DNA of 64,000 bases from the NCBI RefSeq assembly GCF_023821985.2, contig NZ_CP098805.1, positions 1 through 64,000 on the forward strand, in the 5' to 3' direction. The notes beneath the pieces are model-generated. The model did no database searches. It was given only the letters and a program-made list of their open reading frames with translations, and was not told the origin of the DNA. Made by a program: the position numbers and the translations under genes. The stretch comes from Dyadobacter chenhuakuii (GTDB lineage: Bacteria; Bacteroidota; Bacteroidia; Cytophagales; Spirosomataceae). Positions 18,673 through 27,702 of the stretch are shown one piece after another (position 1 is the stretch's first letter; each line of letters starts with the position of its first letter).

Positions 18673-20376
18673 TTAATAGATGGCAATGCTTTCAGTCTTC
18701 ACTTCCCCTCCCTGCGTGGTAATTTGTACATGATATAGTCCGGTAGCTATTCTTTCTATTGACAACCCTTCACTGGGCACCTTTTTAGTTTCGAAAATAA
18801 TTTTTCCACGTAAATCAGTAATGCTAAGCCAAGTGATATTCCTGGCATTTTTTACAAACAGGAAGTCAGAAACAGGGTTTGGGTAAATGAATGTTGAAGC
18901 CTGATTCAGCTCGAATCGGAGCATACGCTTCTGGCTGTATGAATAGGTGCCATCGCGATCAACCATTTTCAAGCGATAGTAATTAAGGCCATCGAGCGGG
19001 TGAATGTCCGTCCACTGGTAATTGACAAGCTGGGTACTCTCACCTTTTGCAGCATGTTCACCTATTTTCAACCAGGCTTTGGCATCGAGACTACGTTCAA
19101 TTTCAAAAGCGGAGCTATTGCTTTCGTCTGTTGTTGCCCATTTTAGGATGGCTTGTTGATTTTCATCGGTTGCAGAGAAATGGGCAAGTGTTACCGGAAG
19201 GGACCCGCAAGAGCTTTGAACAGCTGCCTGGCTTTCACAACCAATGCCATTACCACTAATGCTGGCAGTACTTTGCCTGATAAAAATACAGACCGGCTCA
19301 ATAGCGCACATGGTTAATTTTGGATTGTTAGTGATTGCCAATCCTCCGATAGCAAGCGAAGCCGAAATTCTCCCGGTTTCACTATTGCTCTGTTCACCAG
19401 CGCCCAAACCATCAAGGCTTTTCAACTCTGCATTGCCGGTAATCTGGATCCAGCCAATATTTGTAAGGTTATCGAGGCCCGACAAGTCGGTTAACAATGG
19501 GTTGTTCCTGATGATAAAATTTGTTGCCGAATTAAGATTGTTTAATCCGTTAAGACTGCCAAGACCTTTGCTGTCGCTGATAACCAGCCAATATACGTAA
19601 CCAATACTTTGCAATCCAGTCAGATCAGTCAATAGATTATTATCACTAATATAAAGCTCACTCATAGATATGCTGGTGGGTAAACCAGCGAGGCTAGTCA
19701 GACTTTTGTTAGAACTCACGTGCATTTGGTAGGAAACGGAAGTTAAACTCGATAGTCCTGTTAAATCTTTCAAAAGATCATTTTCACCAATAAGTATGCG
19801 GCTCACATTGCTCAAATTGTTAAGGCCTTCCAGATTGACAAGACTCTTGTTGAGGCTTATCATCAAGACATCCGTGATGGTAGTCAGACTGGCTAGCCCA
19901 TCGAGATTTTCTAACAGCGCGTTATCGGTAATGTAAAAGATTCTAGCGGTAGCCAGGTTATTTAATCCGGTCAGACTTGTCAGATTTTTGTGAAAACGAA
20001 TGTGAATAGAACCTGAATTCGATGTTAATCCCTCTAAACCAGACAAATCGGTAAGAAGATCATTGTTATAGATCAGCAAATTCTTGGTGCTTGTTAGGTT
20101 TGCCAATTGTTTCAAATTCGGCAAAATCGTATTGTTTTGGATCGTAAGCGTACCATCGATCGTTGCAACGCCTGCTAAGGGTGCCAGATCAGTAATATCC
20201 GCGCCTGCGATAGAAATGTTTCCAATTACACTCGTGCATGATGCGTCAAAATTGTTAACAGCAGATTGTGAATTCAAACGCAGTTCTGTAAAGCGGCACG
20301 TCCCTGCGAGCGCTTGTGTTGAGAGGGCAAAAATAAAAAGGCAAAATTGGGCTGAAATGAGTAGAACTGGTTTCAT
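18673..20376 (-). CDS. Secreted leucine-rich-repeat protein with T9SS sorting domain
   Basis: A 567-residue exported protein. A signal peptide (LLISAQFCLFIFALSTQALA) precedes roughly a dozen irregular repeats of about 22-26 residues built on patterns such as LTDLSGLxxLT and SLTGLNNL (residues about 45-335), resembling the leucine-rich, receptor L-like repeats of Bacteroidota surface proteins. A short Cys-containing region and a fibronectin-like domain (SSAFEIERSLDAKAWLKIG) follow. The C terminus has the type A T9SS sorting domain, beginning FIYPNPVSDFL and ending in GLYHVQITTQGGE. It is expected to be cell-surface anchored and to bind proteins or glycans. The ligand is unknown. Confidence 0.85.
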   Translation of the reverse strand: MKPVLLISAQFCLFIFALSTQALAGTCRFTELRLNSQSAVNNFDASCTSVIGNISIAGADITDLAPLAGVATIDGTLTIQNNTILPNLKQLANLTSTKNLLIYNNDLLTDLSGLEGLTSNSGSIHIRFHKNLTSLTGLNNLATARIFYITDNALLENLDGLASLTTITDVLMISLNKSLVNLEGLNNLSNVSRILIGENDLLKDLTGLSSLTSVSYQMHVSSNKSLTSLAGLPTSISMSELYISDNNLLTDLTGLQSIGYVYWLVISDSKGLGSLNGLNNLNSATNFIIRNNPLLTDLSGLDNLTNIGWIQITGNAELKSLDGLGAGEQSNSETGRISASLAIGGLAITNNPKLTMCAIEPVCIFIRQSTASISGNGIGCESQAAVQSSCGSLPVTLAHFSATDENQQAILKWATTDESNSSAFEIERSLDAKAWLKIGEHAAKGESTQLVNYQWTDIHPLDGLNYYRLKMVDRDGTYSYSQKRMLRFELNQASTFIYPNPVSDFLFVKNARNITWLSITDLRGKIIFETKKVPSEGLSIERIATGLYHVQITTQGGEVKTESIAIY

Positions 20377-20495
20377 AGTAGAATTTGTTTAAACAGTTGA
20401 GTAACATTTAATTATACAGATAAAATACTTCAAATACTACTTATGAGATATGGGAATTCTATTAAACGGCATGCATTGTTTTAATCGGACTAATA

Positions 20496-20545
20496 CCAAA
20501 AAACGTCCCGGCTACAAGGAAGGCCAGGACGTTTTTTGGTACACA
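20496..20545. terminator. Intrinsic terminator for the PAP2 operon
   Basis: CCAAAAAACGTCC at 20496-20508 pairs perfectly with GGACGTTTTTTGG at 20527-20539 across an 18-base loop. On the minus strand the stem is followed by a T tract, so it terminates the operon that ends at 20556. Confidence 0.8.
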
Positions 20546-20555
20546 AACTATCTTT

Positions 20556-22112
20556 TTACTTCGCCCCGTCCGCTTTCGCTCTGGCAACGGCGTATTCGCC
20601 GATTTTGTGGCCAGATGCCAGACCTGCTTCGCAGTCGAAGCGGTAATGGATCAGTCCGTACATTCTGGATACGGAGGCTTCTTGTGCCATTTCGTCGATT
20701 TTCTTCTTTTCTTCCGGGAATATGTAGGCTAGCAATTCAGCCGCGGCGCCCGAGAAGGTGGAATGTCCGGATGTGTAAGACGGGAAATTAGGTAAGCCCA
20801 CAGAGGTTTTGATTTTGCTGTTCATCTGGTTTGGGCGTGGGTAGTAATAGAAATATTTCACGTCCCAGCAACAGATGCCCGCATCCTGCAATGTAGTGCC
20901 CAAAAGCGCCAGTGTCCTGGCTGTACGCACCTCGCTGTACGCATTTTTATGGCAAAGGTCAGCTGCTCTTCTATGCCAGTGACCAGGAGGCGTATAGCTT
21001 CCCACACCATCTGACCAGAAACTGGCAATGCGCGCCTGTTCACGGGTTTGCTTTTTGGCGATTTGCAAAAGCTCATTGATATTTTCCTGATATTCAGCAC
21101 TTCCGATCGTTGGCGGCGGGCCGGGACGCAATGTTTTTACAGTTGTTTTGTCAAAATTCCAGGGCGTTACAAATCCGTATGTAGGAAGCATAGGCGGGCG
21201 GGCGGGCATCTCCTGGCTTACCCACGGCTCAGAAACGCCGAGTTTTTTAGCATTAGCGACCATTTCAGCTGTTGCTGCCTGGTTGTTTGCCGTGCCCATA
21301 CCATCCGTTTTTGCTCTTGCCATAACTTTGGCGCCTACCGCTTTTCCGAGTTCTGCACCAGCGGCAATATCACTCTCCACATTCATACCAGCCCATAAAC
21401 GGCTGTTTTTATGCTCTGCAAGTTTCTGTTCCAAAAATGGCACTTCCCCCGGAAACATGGCTTTCAAAACCAAAAACGAAGCTTCGGCCACAACCGCATC
21501 CTCAGAAGGATAGGAGGGAAGATCGGTAACCGGCAAAATAGCCTGCACGGAAGCGTCTGTTTTCGAAGGCGCCTTGCGGTTGTATTTGAACTTATAATTC
21601 CAGGCACTTACCAGCGCATCATACTGCGCCACGCTCAGGTAAGCCAGCGCGCGCGCCGTGTAAGGCGGGTTAGCGAATGGAAACTTAGGGTCAGCCAATG
21701 GGTTAGCCGGGTCAGGCAGTGGATATTTGCCGTCCTGGTTGGATGCGGGCGGGGTATTATAGCGCGCAGCCAGCTCACGGCCAATCTCATTCCAGCGAAA
21801 AGCAGCACCGGCTCCCCAAAAATTAACAATATCCCGCTGCTGAGGCGTGATTTTAGAAGTCGTCTCTTTTAATTTTTCAATTTCTGCTTTATACTCGGCC
21901 GACGCAGCATTCTTAGGCTCAGCTACTTCCACTTCGCTGGACGAAGTAAGCACGTAAGGTTTCCAGTTGCCTGCATCGGCATCCATACTGGAAGGGTTGT
22001 TAACCGAAGCCGTAGGCTCGTCAATGGTTTTGGTACAGGAAGAAAACCCTAATGTGATCAGCAATCCGCACGCAATCAGCAGTCTGCTCTTTGATATATA
22101 TTTTACTTTCAT
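20556..22112 (-). CDS. Lipoprotein of the vanadium haloperoxidase / PAP2 phosphatase family
   Basis: A 518-residue lipoprotein (lipobox LGFSSC near residues 21-26). The C-terminal half carries the complete vanadate/phosphate-binding signature in order: KYFYYYPRP (K-x6-R-P, near residue 417), SYTSGH near 445 and SRMYGLIHYRFD (S-R-x5-H-x3-D, near 480). Such enzymes are either acid phosphatases or halide-oxidising peroxidases; sequence alone does not decide which. It starts two bases after the beta-barrel gene and is the third gene of a three-gene operon with an exported 185-residue protein. Placement is probably periplasmic or outer-membrane. Confidence 0.85.
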   Translation of the reverse strand: MKVKYISKSRLLIACGLLITLGFSSCTKTIDEPTASVNNPSSMDADAGNWKPYVLTSSSEVEVAEPKNAASAEYKAEIEKLKETTSKITPQQRDIVNFWGAGAAFRWNEIGRELAARYNTPPASNQDGKYPLPDPANPLADPKFPFANPPYTARALAYLSVAQYDALVSAWNYKFKYNRKAPSKTDASVQAILPVTDLPSYPSEDAVVAEASFLVLKAMFPGEVPFLEQKLAEHKNSRLWAGMNVESDIAAGAELGKAVGAKVMARAKTDGMGTANNQAATAEMVANAKKLGVSEPWVSQEMPARPPMLPTYGFVTPWNFDKTTVKTLRPGPPPTIGSAEYQENINELLQIAKKQTREQARIASFWSDGVGSYTPPGHWHRRAADLCHKNAYSEVRTARTLALLGTTLQDAGICCWDVKYFYYYPRPNQMNSKIKTSVGLPNFPSYTSGHSTFSGAAAELLAYIFPEEKKKIDEMAQEASVSRMYGLIHYRFDCEAGLASGHKIGEYAVARAKADGAK

Positions 22113-22114
22113 TG

Positions 22115-23038
22115 TTATTGATGCATGTTTGGGTTTTTGTCAGCTTTGATATACCGGAACTGGTACAGCACGCCAACAGAGAAAGATGTACTCTGGCCAA
22201 CATTAGCTCCGTCTAAAACGTAAGCGGCCCGGGCATTAACGCCGATATTTTTCGGCTGAAATTTGGCATAAACCCCGCCCACAGTGCTTTTCATATTATT
22301 TGATGGAAAAGGCATATCGTTGCGGCGGATGTTGTCGCCGCCATCGCAGGCGCCGTATTCAGCGAAAACTTCTGCCTGGATAGCAGCTTTCTGATAGCCG
22401 ATTCTGGCCGATGCATCAAAAGCATTGGGTACGCTTACCCGGTTGGTGCCGTGCAGCTTACCATCAGCCAAGTACGAATCGCGATCGATCTTAATGTTAC
22501 TTCTGAAAATATAGCTTCCTGATGCAGTCAGGTAAATACCTGTTGGCCGGTTCCAATATCTGGCCAGCAAACGGGCTGTTGCCGTCCTGCACTGGATGCC
22601 AATGGACATAGGCAGAAAGTCGGGAACGTAGTTGCCGATGGGAATAGAAGCGCCGCCTATGGCATGCAGAGAGAAGCCGGATTTGTTGATAAAACGATAT
22701 TTAAGCCAAAGAGAGGCATCCTGGAATCCGTTTTGCCACATCAGGTTGCCCGCACTCGCCTTGGTCCATACGTAAGGCACGCCTGCGATCACGTTCAGAT
22801 TTTTGGTAACGCCTACGGCCAGCATGGCCATTGCATTCTGGGTTGTGTGCGTGCCAATGTTAAAATTTGGGCGTTTGAGGCTATTTTCCCAATATTTATC
22901 CCAAGAGCTGTGGCCGTAAGAAAGAGCCAGGCAAGCCGTGTTTTTCGACATATAAATGGCGTCGTTGGGCATTTGCGCGAATGCTTTTCCTGTCACGCAC
23001 AGCAGGATTATAAAAAGCAACAAGACCAGTTGCTTCAT
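22115..23038 (-). CDS. Outer-membrane beta-barrel transporter-like protein
   Basis: I take the ATG at 23038, which gives a clean signal peptide (MKQLVLLLFIILLCVTGKAF, cleavage near residue 22); a longer frame to 23110 only adds a hydrophilic extension. The 308-residue product is made of alternating amphipathic strands ending in an aromatic-terminated strand (SVGVLYQFRYI), as in MetA-pathway phenol-degradation or OmpW-type porin-like proteins. It is cotranscribed with the PAP2/haloperoxidase lipoprotein two bases downstream, so it may admit its substrate. The substrate is unknown. Confidence 0.7.
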   Translation of the reverse strand: MKQLVLLLFIILLCVTGKAFAQMPNDAIYMSKNTACLALSYGHSSWDKYWENSLKRPNFNIGTHTTQNAMAMLAVGVTKNLNVIAGVPYVWTKASAGNLMWQNGFQDASLWLKYRFINKSGFSLHAIGGASIPIGNYVPDFLPMSIGIQCRTATARLLARYWNRPTGIYLTASGSYIFRSNIKIDRDSYLADGKLHGTNRVSVPNAFDASARIGYQKAAIQAEVFAEYGACDGGDNIRRNDMPFPSNNMKSTVGGVYAKFQPKNIGVNARAAYVLDGANVGQSTSFSVGVLYQFRYIKADKNPNMHQ

Positions 23039-23181
23039 TTTCTGTAAAGAATGTTGCATTTGTTTTAATAAGGAATAATGCCGCGCCGGTGCGATCTCCA
23101 AAAAAGACACAGCGTTTTTGCGGGCAATGGTATAAATGAAATAGAAGGCTTGCGGCAGGAAGACGAATGATCCGCTAATAT

Positions 23182-23739
23182 TCAGCTAAGCTCGGGAGGC
23201 GGGCTTGTTAGCTGAATGAAGTTGGCTGAATAGATATTTTTCGAATACAAGGCCATCGATAAGGGCGCCTGTTCGGCAAATAATGCGGTTTGAAAGCTTA
23301 TTTCATTGATGTTGGAAACGTAGTTTTTTAGCAGATGATCCACCATTTTCATGGCTTTGCTATACGGATCCTCAGGAAGTTTTGCATTGGGATCGGTCAA
23401 GATCTGCATGGCATTGGCTAATGCGAAAAAATCGTCCCTGGCCACCTGGTTGGATTTCAAAGTGACGTAAAGCGTGTCGTTTTGATGCAGGACATTGGTG
23501 GGATTGTAAAACTGGTCGTTTTGGCGGATAAGTCCCTGAGGCAGATCGGTAATTTGCAGATCGCCCGAATAGGGAAGTGACGGCAAATGCATTTTCACAA
23601 CCACCGTTTCATCGTTTAAGGACGAGATGGGTGCTTGTAGGTGATGATTATCAAAGAAAAGTACAGCGATAGTCAGCCCGAACGTGTTGTAGAGCAGCAG
23701 AACCAACAATCCGATTGGTAACAGTCTTTTCAATTTCAA
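23182..23739 (-). CDS. Exported or membrane-anchored protein of unknown function
   Basis: A 185-residue protein that I do not recognise. It opens with KLKR and a long hydrophobic helix (LLPIGLLVLLLYNTFGLTIAVLFF), consistent with a signal anchor, followed by a His/Asn segment and a mixed alpha/beta body; it ends with a Pro-rich tail (TSPPPELS). It is the first gene of the operon with the beta-barrel and PAP2-type genes and has a good promoter directly upstream. Its predicted single membrane anchor suggests an inner-membrane or periplasmic accessory role. Confidence 0.65.
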   Translation of the reverse strand: MKLKRLLPIGLLVLLLYNTFGLTIAVLFFDNHHLQAPISSLNDETVVVKMHLPSLPYSGDLQITDLPQGLIRQNDQFYNPTNVLHQNDTLYVTLKSNQVARDDFFALANAMQILTDPNAKLPEDPYSKAMKMVDHLLKNYVSNINEISFQTALFAEQAPLSMALYSKNIYSANFIQLTSPPPELS

Positions 23740-23752
23740 GAGGATTTATATC

Positions 23753-23785
23753 CAAATGTAATCAAGTTAAGTGCAATTCTGCAAG
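23753..23785 (-). promoter_or_regulatory. Predicted promoter of the three-gene PAP2 operon
   Basis: Read on the minus strand, CTTG at 23785-23782, a 21-base spacer and TACATTTG at 23760-23753 match the Bacteroidota promoter form fully at the -7 box. Transcription would start only a few bases before the ATG at 23739, giving an almost leaderless mRNA. Confidence 0.45.
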
Positions 23786-23878
23786 TGTTGTTTAAAATAC
23801 TATGGTGTCATATGGGCAGCAAAAGACATCCTGCGGATTTTTCTTATATTTTCGCCTTAAAAAAAGCGATTGCAGCCC

Positions 23879-24400
23879 ATGAAAAAATCAATGATCAACC
23901 CAATGCCCCAGTTTTTTGACCGCTATATTAATCTGGTTGAAGACATTAACATTTTTGAAGCATTTGACCAATATGCACCTGACAAAGTTTATACTGACAT
24001 CACAAAACTAGCCAGCCTTCAAGACCGGGCTTATGCCGAAGGAAAATGGAGCGTGAAGGATATTTTGCAACACGTTATTGATAACGAGCGCATTATGTCC
24101 TACCGCGCCATGCGTTTTTGCCGAAACGACAAAACCACCCTGCCAGGCTACGACGAGGAGCTTCTGGCAGCAAACACGATCGCCTACCAACGCAGCGTTG
24201 AGGACCTGATGCAGGAATTCAATCAGGTAAGGCAGGCCACCCTCTCACTTTACAAAGGCATGAATGATGAAATGATGCTCCGCTCGGGCTTTGCTTTCAA
24301 ATCCGAAATTTCCGCGCTGGCCCTGGGCTTCGTCATCATCGGCCATCCCATCCACCACATGCGCGTGATCGAAGAACGGTATTATCCGCTGCTGGGTTAG
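23879..24400 (+). CDS. DinB family protein
   Basis: A four-helix-bundle DinB/YfiT-type protein of 173 residues from the ATG at 23879 (a TTG at 23870 is also in frame). The metal-binding histidines expected of the family are visible in KWSVKDILQHVIDNER and in the C-terminal IIGHPIHHMRVIEERY. Family members are metal-dependent, often thiol-transferase-like enzymes induced by stress; the actual reaction of this one is unknown. It is a single gene. Confidence 0.85.
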   Translation: MKKSMINPMPQFFDRYINLVEDINIFEAFDQYAPDKVYTDITKLASLQDRAYAEGKWSVKDILQHVIDNERIMSYRAMRFCRNDKTTLPGYDEELLAANTIAYQRSVEDLMQEFNQVRQATLSLYKGMNDEMMLRSGFAFKSEISALALGFVIIGHPIHHMRVIEERYYPLLG

Positions 24401-24487
24401 TAGGCGTCCAGTTTATAGGTCGTTACGATACAAATCCGACGTAAATACGGATCAGAATTACAAACAATTGATCCGTATCACGCTTTC
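24401..24487. other. Intergenic spacer after the DinB gene
   Basis: The stretch between the DinB stop and the first operator-like word shows no gene and no strong hairpin. Confidence 0.4.
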
Positions 24488-24490
24488 ATT

Positions 24491-24585
24491 TGAGCTATAA
24501 AAAATTTTCGGCTCAATTTTGATTTTATTACAGCTCATTTTTGTTTAGATTTGAGCTGTAATCATATGTTAATAATGAGCTATAA
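24491..24585 (+). promoter_or_regulatory. Cluster of four TGAGCTRTAA operator-like words upstream of the Fic gene
   Basis: The ten-base word TGAGCTRTAA occurs at 24491-24500, inverted at 24528-24537, and again direct at 24552-24561 and 24576-24585. The middle inverted pair forms a dyad ATTACAGCTCA / TGAGCTGTAAT. A good -7 box TAGATTTG at 24546-24553 overlaps the third copy, and the last copy ends two bases before the GTG start. The arrangement fits an autoregulatory operator for a protein whose N terminus looks like a winged helix. Confidence 0.6.
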
Positions 24586-24587
24586 TA

Positions 24588-25622
24588 GTGCCAAGAATAG
24601 ATTCTGAAATTTTATCCTTTGTTAGGGATCATCCCCTATGTTCATCTGTTGAGATACATCAGGCGGTTGGAAAGGGTTCTTTTGCAACAACCAAAAGAGC
24701 GATAGCAACATTGGTTGCAACCGGGCAACTACTTGCCTCGGGGCAGACTCGCGCTACAAGGTATACCATAAGTCCAGCCAACCAGCTGTTTAGTCACCTG
24801 GACATGGCAGTTTATTTTCAGCAGGAAATAGACCAGCGTAATATCCGGGAAGAATTCAATTTTCAGCTGATCAATGAGATATTGTCCAGTGTCAATCTGT
24901 TCACTACCGATGAAGCAAATTACTTGCGAGAATTACAGCAGGAGTTTCGCCGCAATGTAGATGATATGAGTTCCGCTGCCTATCATAAAGAGATGGAAAG
25001 GCTAGCGATTGATCTGAGTTGGAAATCATCACAAATTGAGGGAAATACTTATTCTCTGCTGGAAACCGAACGCTTATTGAAGGACAAGGAAACGGCCGCA
25101 GGAAAACCTAAGGATGACGCGACCATGCTGCTAAATCATAAAGACGCGCTCAACTTTATCATCGAGAACCCTGACTACGTGGTTCCATTATCTATTGCAC
25201 GCATAGAAGATATACATAGTCTGCTCATTAAGGACCTTGAAGTTGAACGCAACATCAGGAGGCGGCGTGTCGGTATTTCCGGTACGAATTATAAGCCGCT
25301 TGATAACGAACATCAGATCAGAGAAGCATTGGAAGATATGTGTAGGCTGATCAACCGCAAAGAAAATGTGTTTGAGAAATCGCTGCTGGCGTTGGTGTTG
25401 CTGTCCTATATTCAGGCGTTTAATGATGGGAACAAAAGAACAGCACGTATAGTAAGTAACGCAATACTGATTGCTCACCAATATTGTCCTATCTCTTTCC
25501 GAACTGTCGACGCAGTCGAATATAAAAAAGCGATGCTCATCTTTTACGAGCAAAATAATATCAGCGAGTTTAAGAAAATATTTATAGAGCAATTCAGATT
25601 CGCTGTGAAAACCTACTTCTAG
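24588..25622 (+). CDS. Fic domain protein with N-terminal winged helix and degenerate Fic motif
   Basis: A 344-residue protein with GTG start. Residues 1-65 look like a winged-helix DNA-binding domain (ILSFVRDHPLCSSVEIHQAV, then TTKRAIATLVATGQL). The Fic domain has the N-terminal inhibitory motif [S/T]xxxE[G/N] as S147-S-Q-I-E151-G152 and the core motif at 276-287, but the invariant catalytic His is Gln: Q276-A-F-N-D-G-N-K-R-T-A-R287. Canonical Fic enzymes transfer AMP or other nucleotide groups using that His, so this protein may be inactive as an AMPylator or may do other chemistry. Four operator-like words precede it. No antitoxin gene is adjacent. Confidence 0.85.
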   Translation: MPRIDSEILSFVRDHPLCSSVEIHQAVGKGSFATTKRAIATLVATGQLLASGQTRATRYTISPANQLFSHLDMAVYFQQEIDQRNIREEFNFQLINEILSSVNLFTTDEANYLRELQQEFRRNVDDMSSAAYHKEMERLAIDLSWKSSQIEGNTYSLLETERLLKDKETAAGKPKDDATMLLNHKDALNFIIENPDYVVPLSIARIEDIHSLLIKDLEVERNIRRRRVGISGTNYKPLDNEHQIREALEDMCRLINRKENVFEKSLLALVLLSYIQAFNDGNKRTARIVSNAILIAHQYCPISFRTVDAVEYKKAMLIFYEQNNISEFKKIFIEQFRFAVKTYF

Positions 25623-25675
25623 ATAAGTCATTTTTGTAAATGTTCGCCCGGTGCTTTGACGCCAACAACCCCAAA

Positions 25676-27691
25676 TCAAACCCCAGCCAGCTGATCAAGC
25701 GCTGATTCAACTTCCGTTACGGGCAGTTGGCAGGTTTTGTCGTAGCATACGTAGATTGCCGTTTTTCCGTTAATGTCGGTTCGGTTTTGGAGCAGGGGGA
25801 GATCGGAGCGGGTTGTGGTTCCCATGACGAGTTTGTTTGGGACGAAGAAGCGGTCGAAGTCTTTGCGCATTTCGTCTGCTTCTGGGCCTGCGATGATGAT
25901 TTCGGCTGTTGGTGTGGCCCGGATGCAGTATAATGCGGCCCAGTTGGTGACCCATTGCACGTCGGCAAGCATCACTTTGCTCATTTTAGAGAGCATGGCA
26001 TCTGAGATTTTGCTGTATTGATCATCATCCAGCATCATTCCGAGCAGATAGAGGTTATGCGCCATAATCGAGTTGGAGGCCGGAATTACATTGTCAAATA
26101 GCTCTTTTTTACGGGTTATCAGTGTTTCACCCGAAATGTCGGTGAAATAAAAGAAACCTTCCTGCTGGTCGTAAAAGTTCTGGATAGTATAATCAGCGAG
26201 GTTTTTAGCCAGCGTGATCCACTGCTCATCAAATGTGATCTGGTAAAGAGCCAGGTAAGCTTCGATGACCGCTGCATAATCTTCCAGAAAGCCAGTTACC
26301 GTGGCCTGGCCGCTTTTGTAGCTATGCATAAGCCGGCTTTGCTTCATCATATTGTCCCGGATAAACACACCCGCTGAAACGGCAAGCGCCCGAATATTCT
26401 CATCTCCCAAAGCCCGGTAAGCATCCGCCAGTCCTTTGATCAATAACCCATTCCAGGAAGTAAGCGTCTTATCGTCCAGACCGGGCCGGATACGCTCTGC
26501 GCGCTTTTCGGCCAGTTTTCGAAGTGCCGCATTGTATTTGGTTTCAAGATCAACCACATCAAGCCGCAAAGCACTTGCTGTTTGCAAAACTGGCCGGGTT
26601 AAATGCAAATGATTGTGGCCCTCTTCCCAATTGCCATGATCGGAAACATTATAAAGCCTGGCAAACCATTCAAAGTCTTCACCCAGGGTTTGCTTCAGTT
26701 CTGCTTTTGTCCAGATATAAAATTTGCCTTCAACGCCTTCACTATCAGCATCCAGTGCCGAATAAAAGCCGCCTTGCTCGTTTCGCATTTCAGTCTGCAG
26801 CCATTGGATTGTGCTGTTAAGGCGATCGGCATAAAGTGGGTTTTGGGTAAGCGAATAGGCTTCGGCGTAAATGCTGAGCAGTTGCGCATTGTCATAAAGC
26901 ATTTTTTCAAAATGGGGGATAAACCACTCGTCATCAACGGAGTATCTGGCCCAGCCTCCGCCAACGTGATCATATATCCCGCCCAATGCAATGCGGTTCA
27001 GCGATAATTCCAAATGGGCAAGCGCCTCCGGATTTTGGCTTATATCATAATAGCGCAACAAAAACTTGTAAATAGAAGGCATAGGAAACTTGGGCGCCCG
27101 GTCCATCCCGCCTTTTTCTGTATCAAAATTGCGCTGCAAATGTTCAAACATTGAATCGAGCTCGGCAGTTTGATAACCGTTGCTGCTGGCTATGAGGCCA
27201 TACTTTTCTGTGTCCGATATCAGCATGTTCTGCACAAAACCTTCTGCCGACCCAGCCAGCTCATCGTAATGTTTGTCAAATGCATTGTTGATGCTTTTCA
27301 GCAGCTGCACCCAGTTTTGCGGTGGCAAATAGGTAACTCCGTAGAAGGGCCGACTATCCGGCAACAAGAAGACATTCAATGGCCATCCGCCCCGCACGCC
27401 CATGGCTTGCACGGCGTCCATATACACAGCATCCACATCTGGACGCTCCTCACGGTCCACCTTGATGCATACGAAATGTGCATTCATGACCTGGGCAATG
27501 TCCTCTTTTTCAAAACATTCCCTTTCCATCACGTGGCACCAGTGGCAAGCCGAGTAACCAATGCTGACCAGGATCGGCTTATTCTCCGTTTTTGCTTTGC
27601 TTAATGCTTCGTCGCCCCAGGGATACCAGTCAACGGGATTATGTGCATGTTGGAGTAAATAGGGGCTGGTTTGCTGGCTCAGGCGGTTCAT
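25676..27691 (-). CDS. DUF255 thioredoxin-fold protein (YyaL/SSP411 type)
   Basis: A 671-residue protein of usual family length. The N-terminal thioredoxin-like domain has the phrase [13 protein letters not shown] and the CxxC site C49-H-W-C52 in [12 protein letters not shown], followed by [15 protein letters not shown]. The rest is an alpha/alpha-barrel resembling glycosidases or N-acylglucosamine epimerases (for example [17 protein letters not shown] and [12 protein letters not shown]). The role is unknown in bacteria; a redox or sugar-related function has been suggested for the family. It lies 11 bases after a T9SS cargo gene on the same strand. Confidence 0.9.
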   Translation of the reverse strand: MNRLSQQTSPYLLQHAHNPVDWYPWGDEALSKAKTENKPILVSIGYSACHWCHVMERECFEKEDIAQVMNAHFVCIKVDREERPDVDAVYMDAVQAMGVRGGWPLNVFLLPDSRPFYGVTYLPPQNWVQLLKSINNAFDKHYDELAGSAEGFVQNMLISDTEKYGLIASSNGYQTAELDSMFEHLQRNFDTEKGGMDRAPKFPMPSIYKFLLRYYDISQNPEALAHLELSLNRIALGGIYDHVGGGWARYSVDDEWFIPHFEKMLYDNAQLLSIYAEAYSLTQNPLYADRLNSTIQWLQTEMRNEQGGFYSALDADSEGVEGKFYIWTKAELKQTLGEDFEWFARLYNVSDHGNWEEGHNHLHLTRPVLQTASALRLDVVDLETKYNAALRKLAEKRAERIRPGLDDKTLTSWNGLLIKGLADAYRALGDENIRALAVSAGVFIRDNMMKQSRLMHSYKSGQATVTGFLEDYAAVIEAYLALYQITFDEQWITLAKNLADYTIQNFYDQQEGFFYFTDISGETLITRKKELFDNVIPASNSIMAHNLYLLGMMLDDDQYSKISDAMLSKMSKVMLADVQWVTNWAALYCIRATPTAEIIIAGPEADEMRKDFDRFFVPNKLVMGTTTRSDLPLLQNRTDINGKTAIYVCYDKTCQLPVTEVESALDQLAGV

Positions 27692-27702
27692 AGTTGTAAG
27701 TG

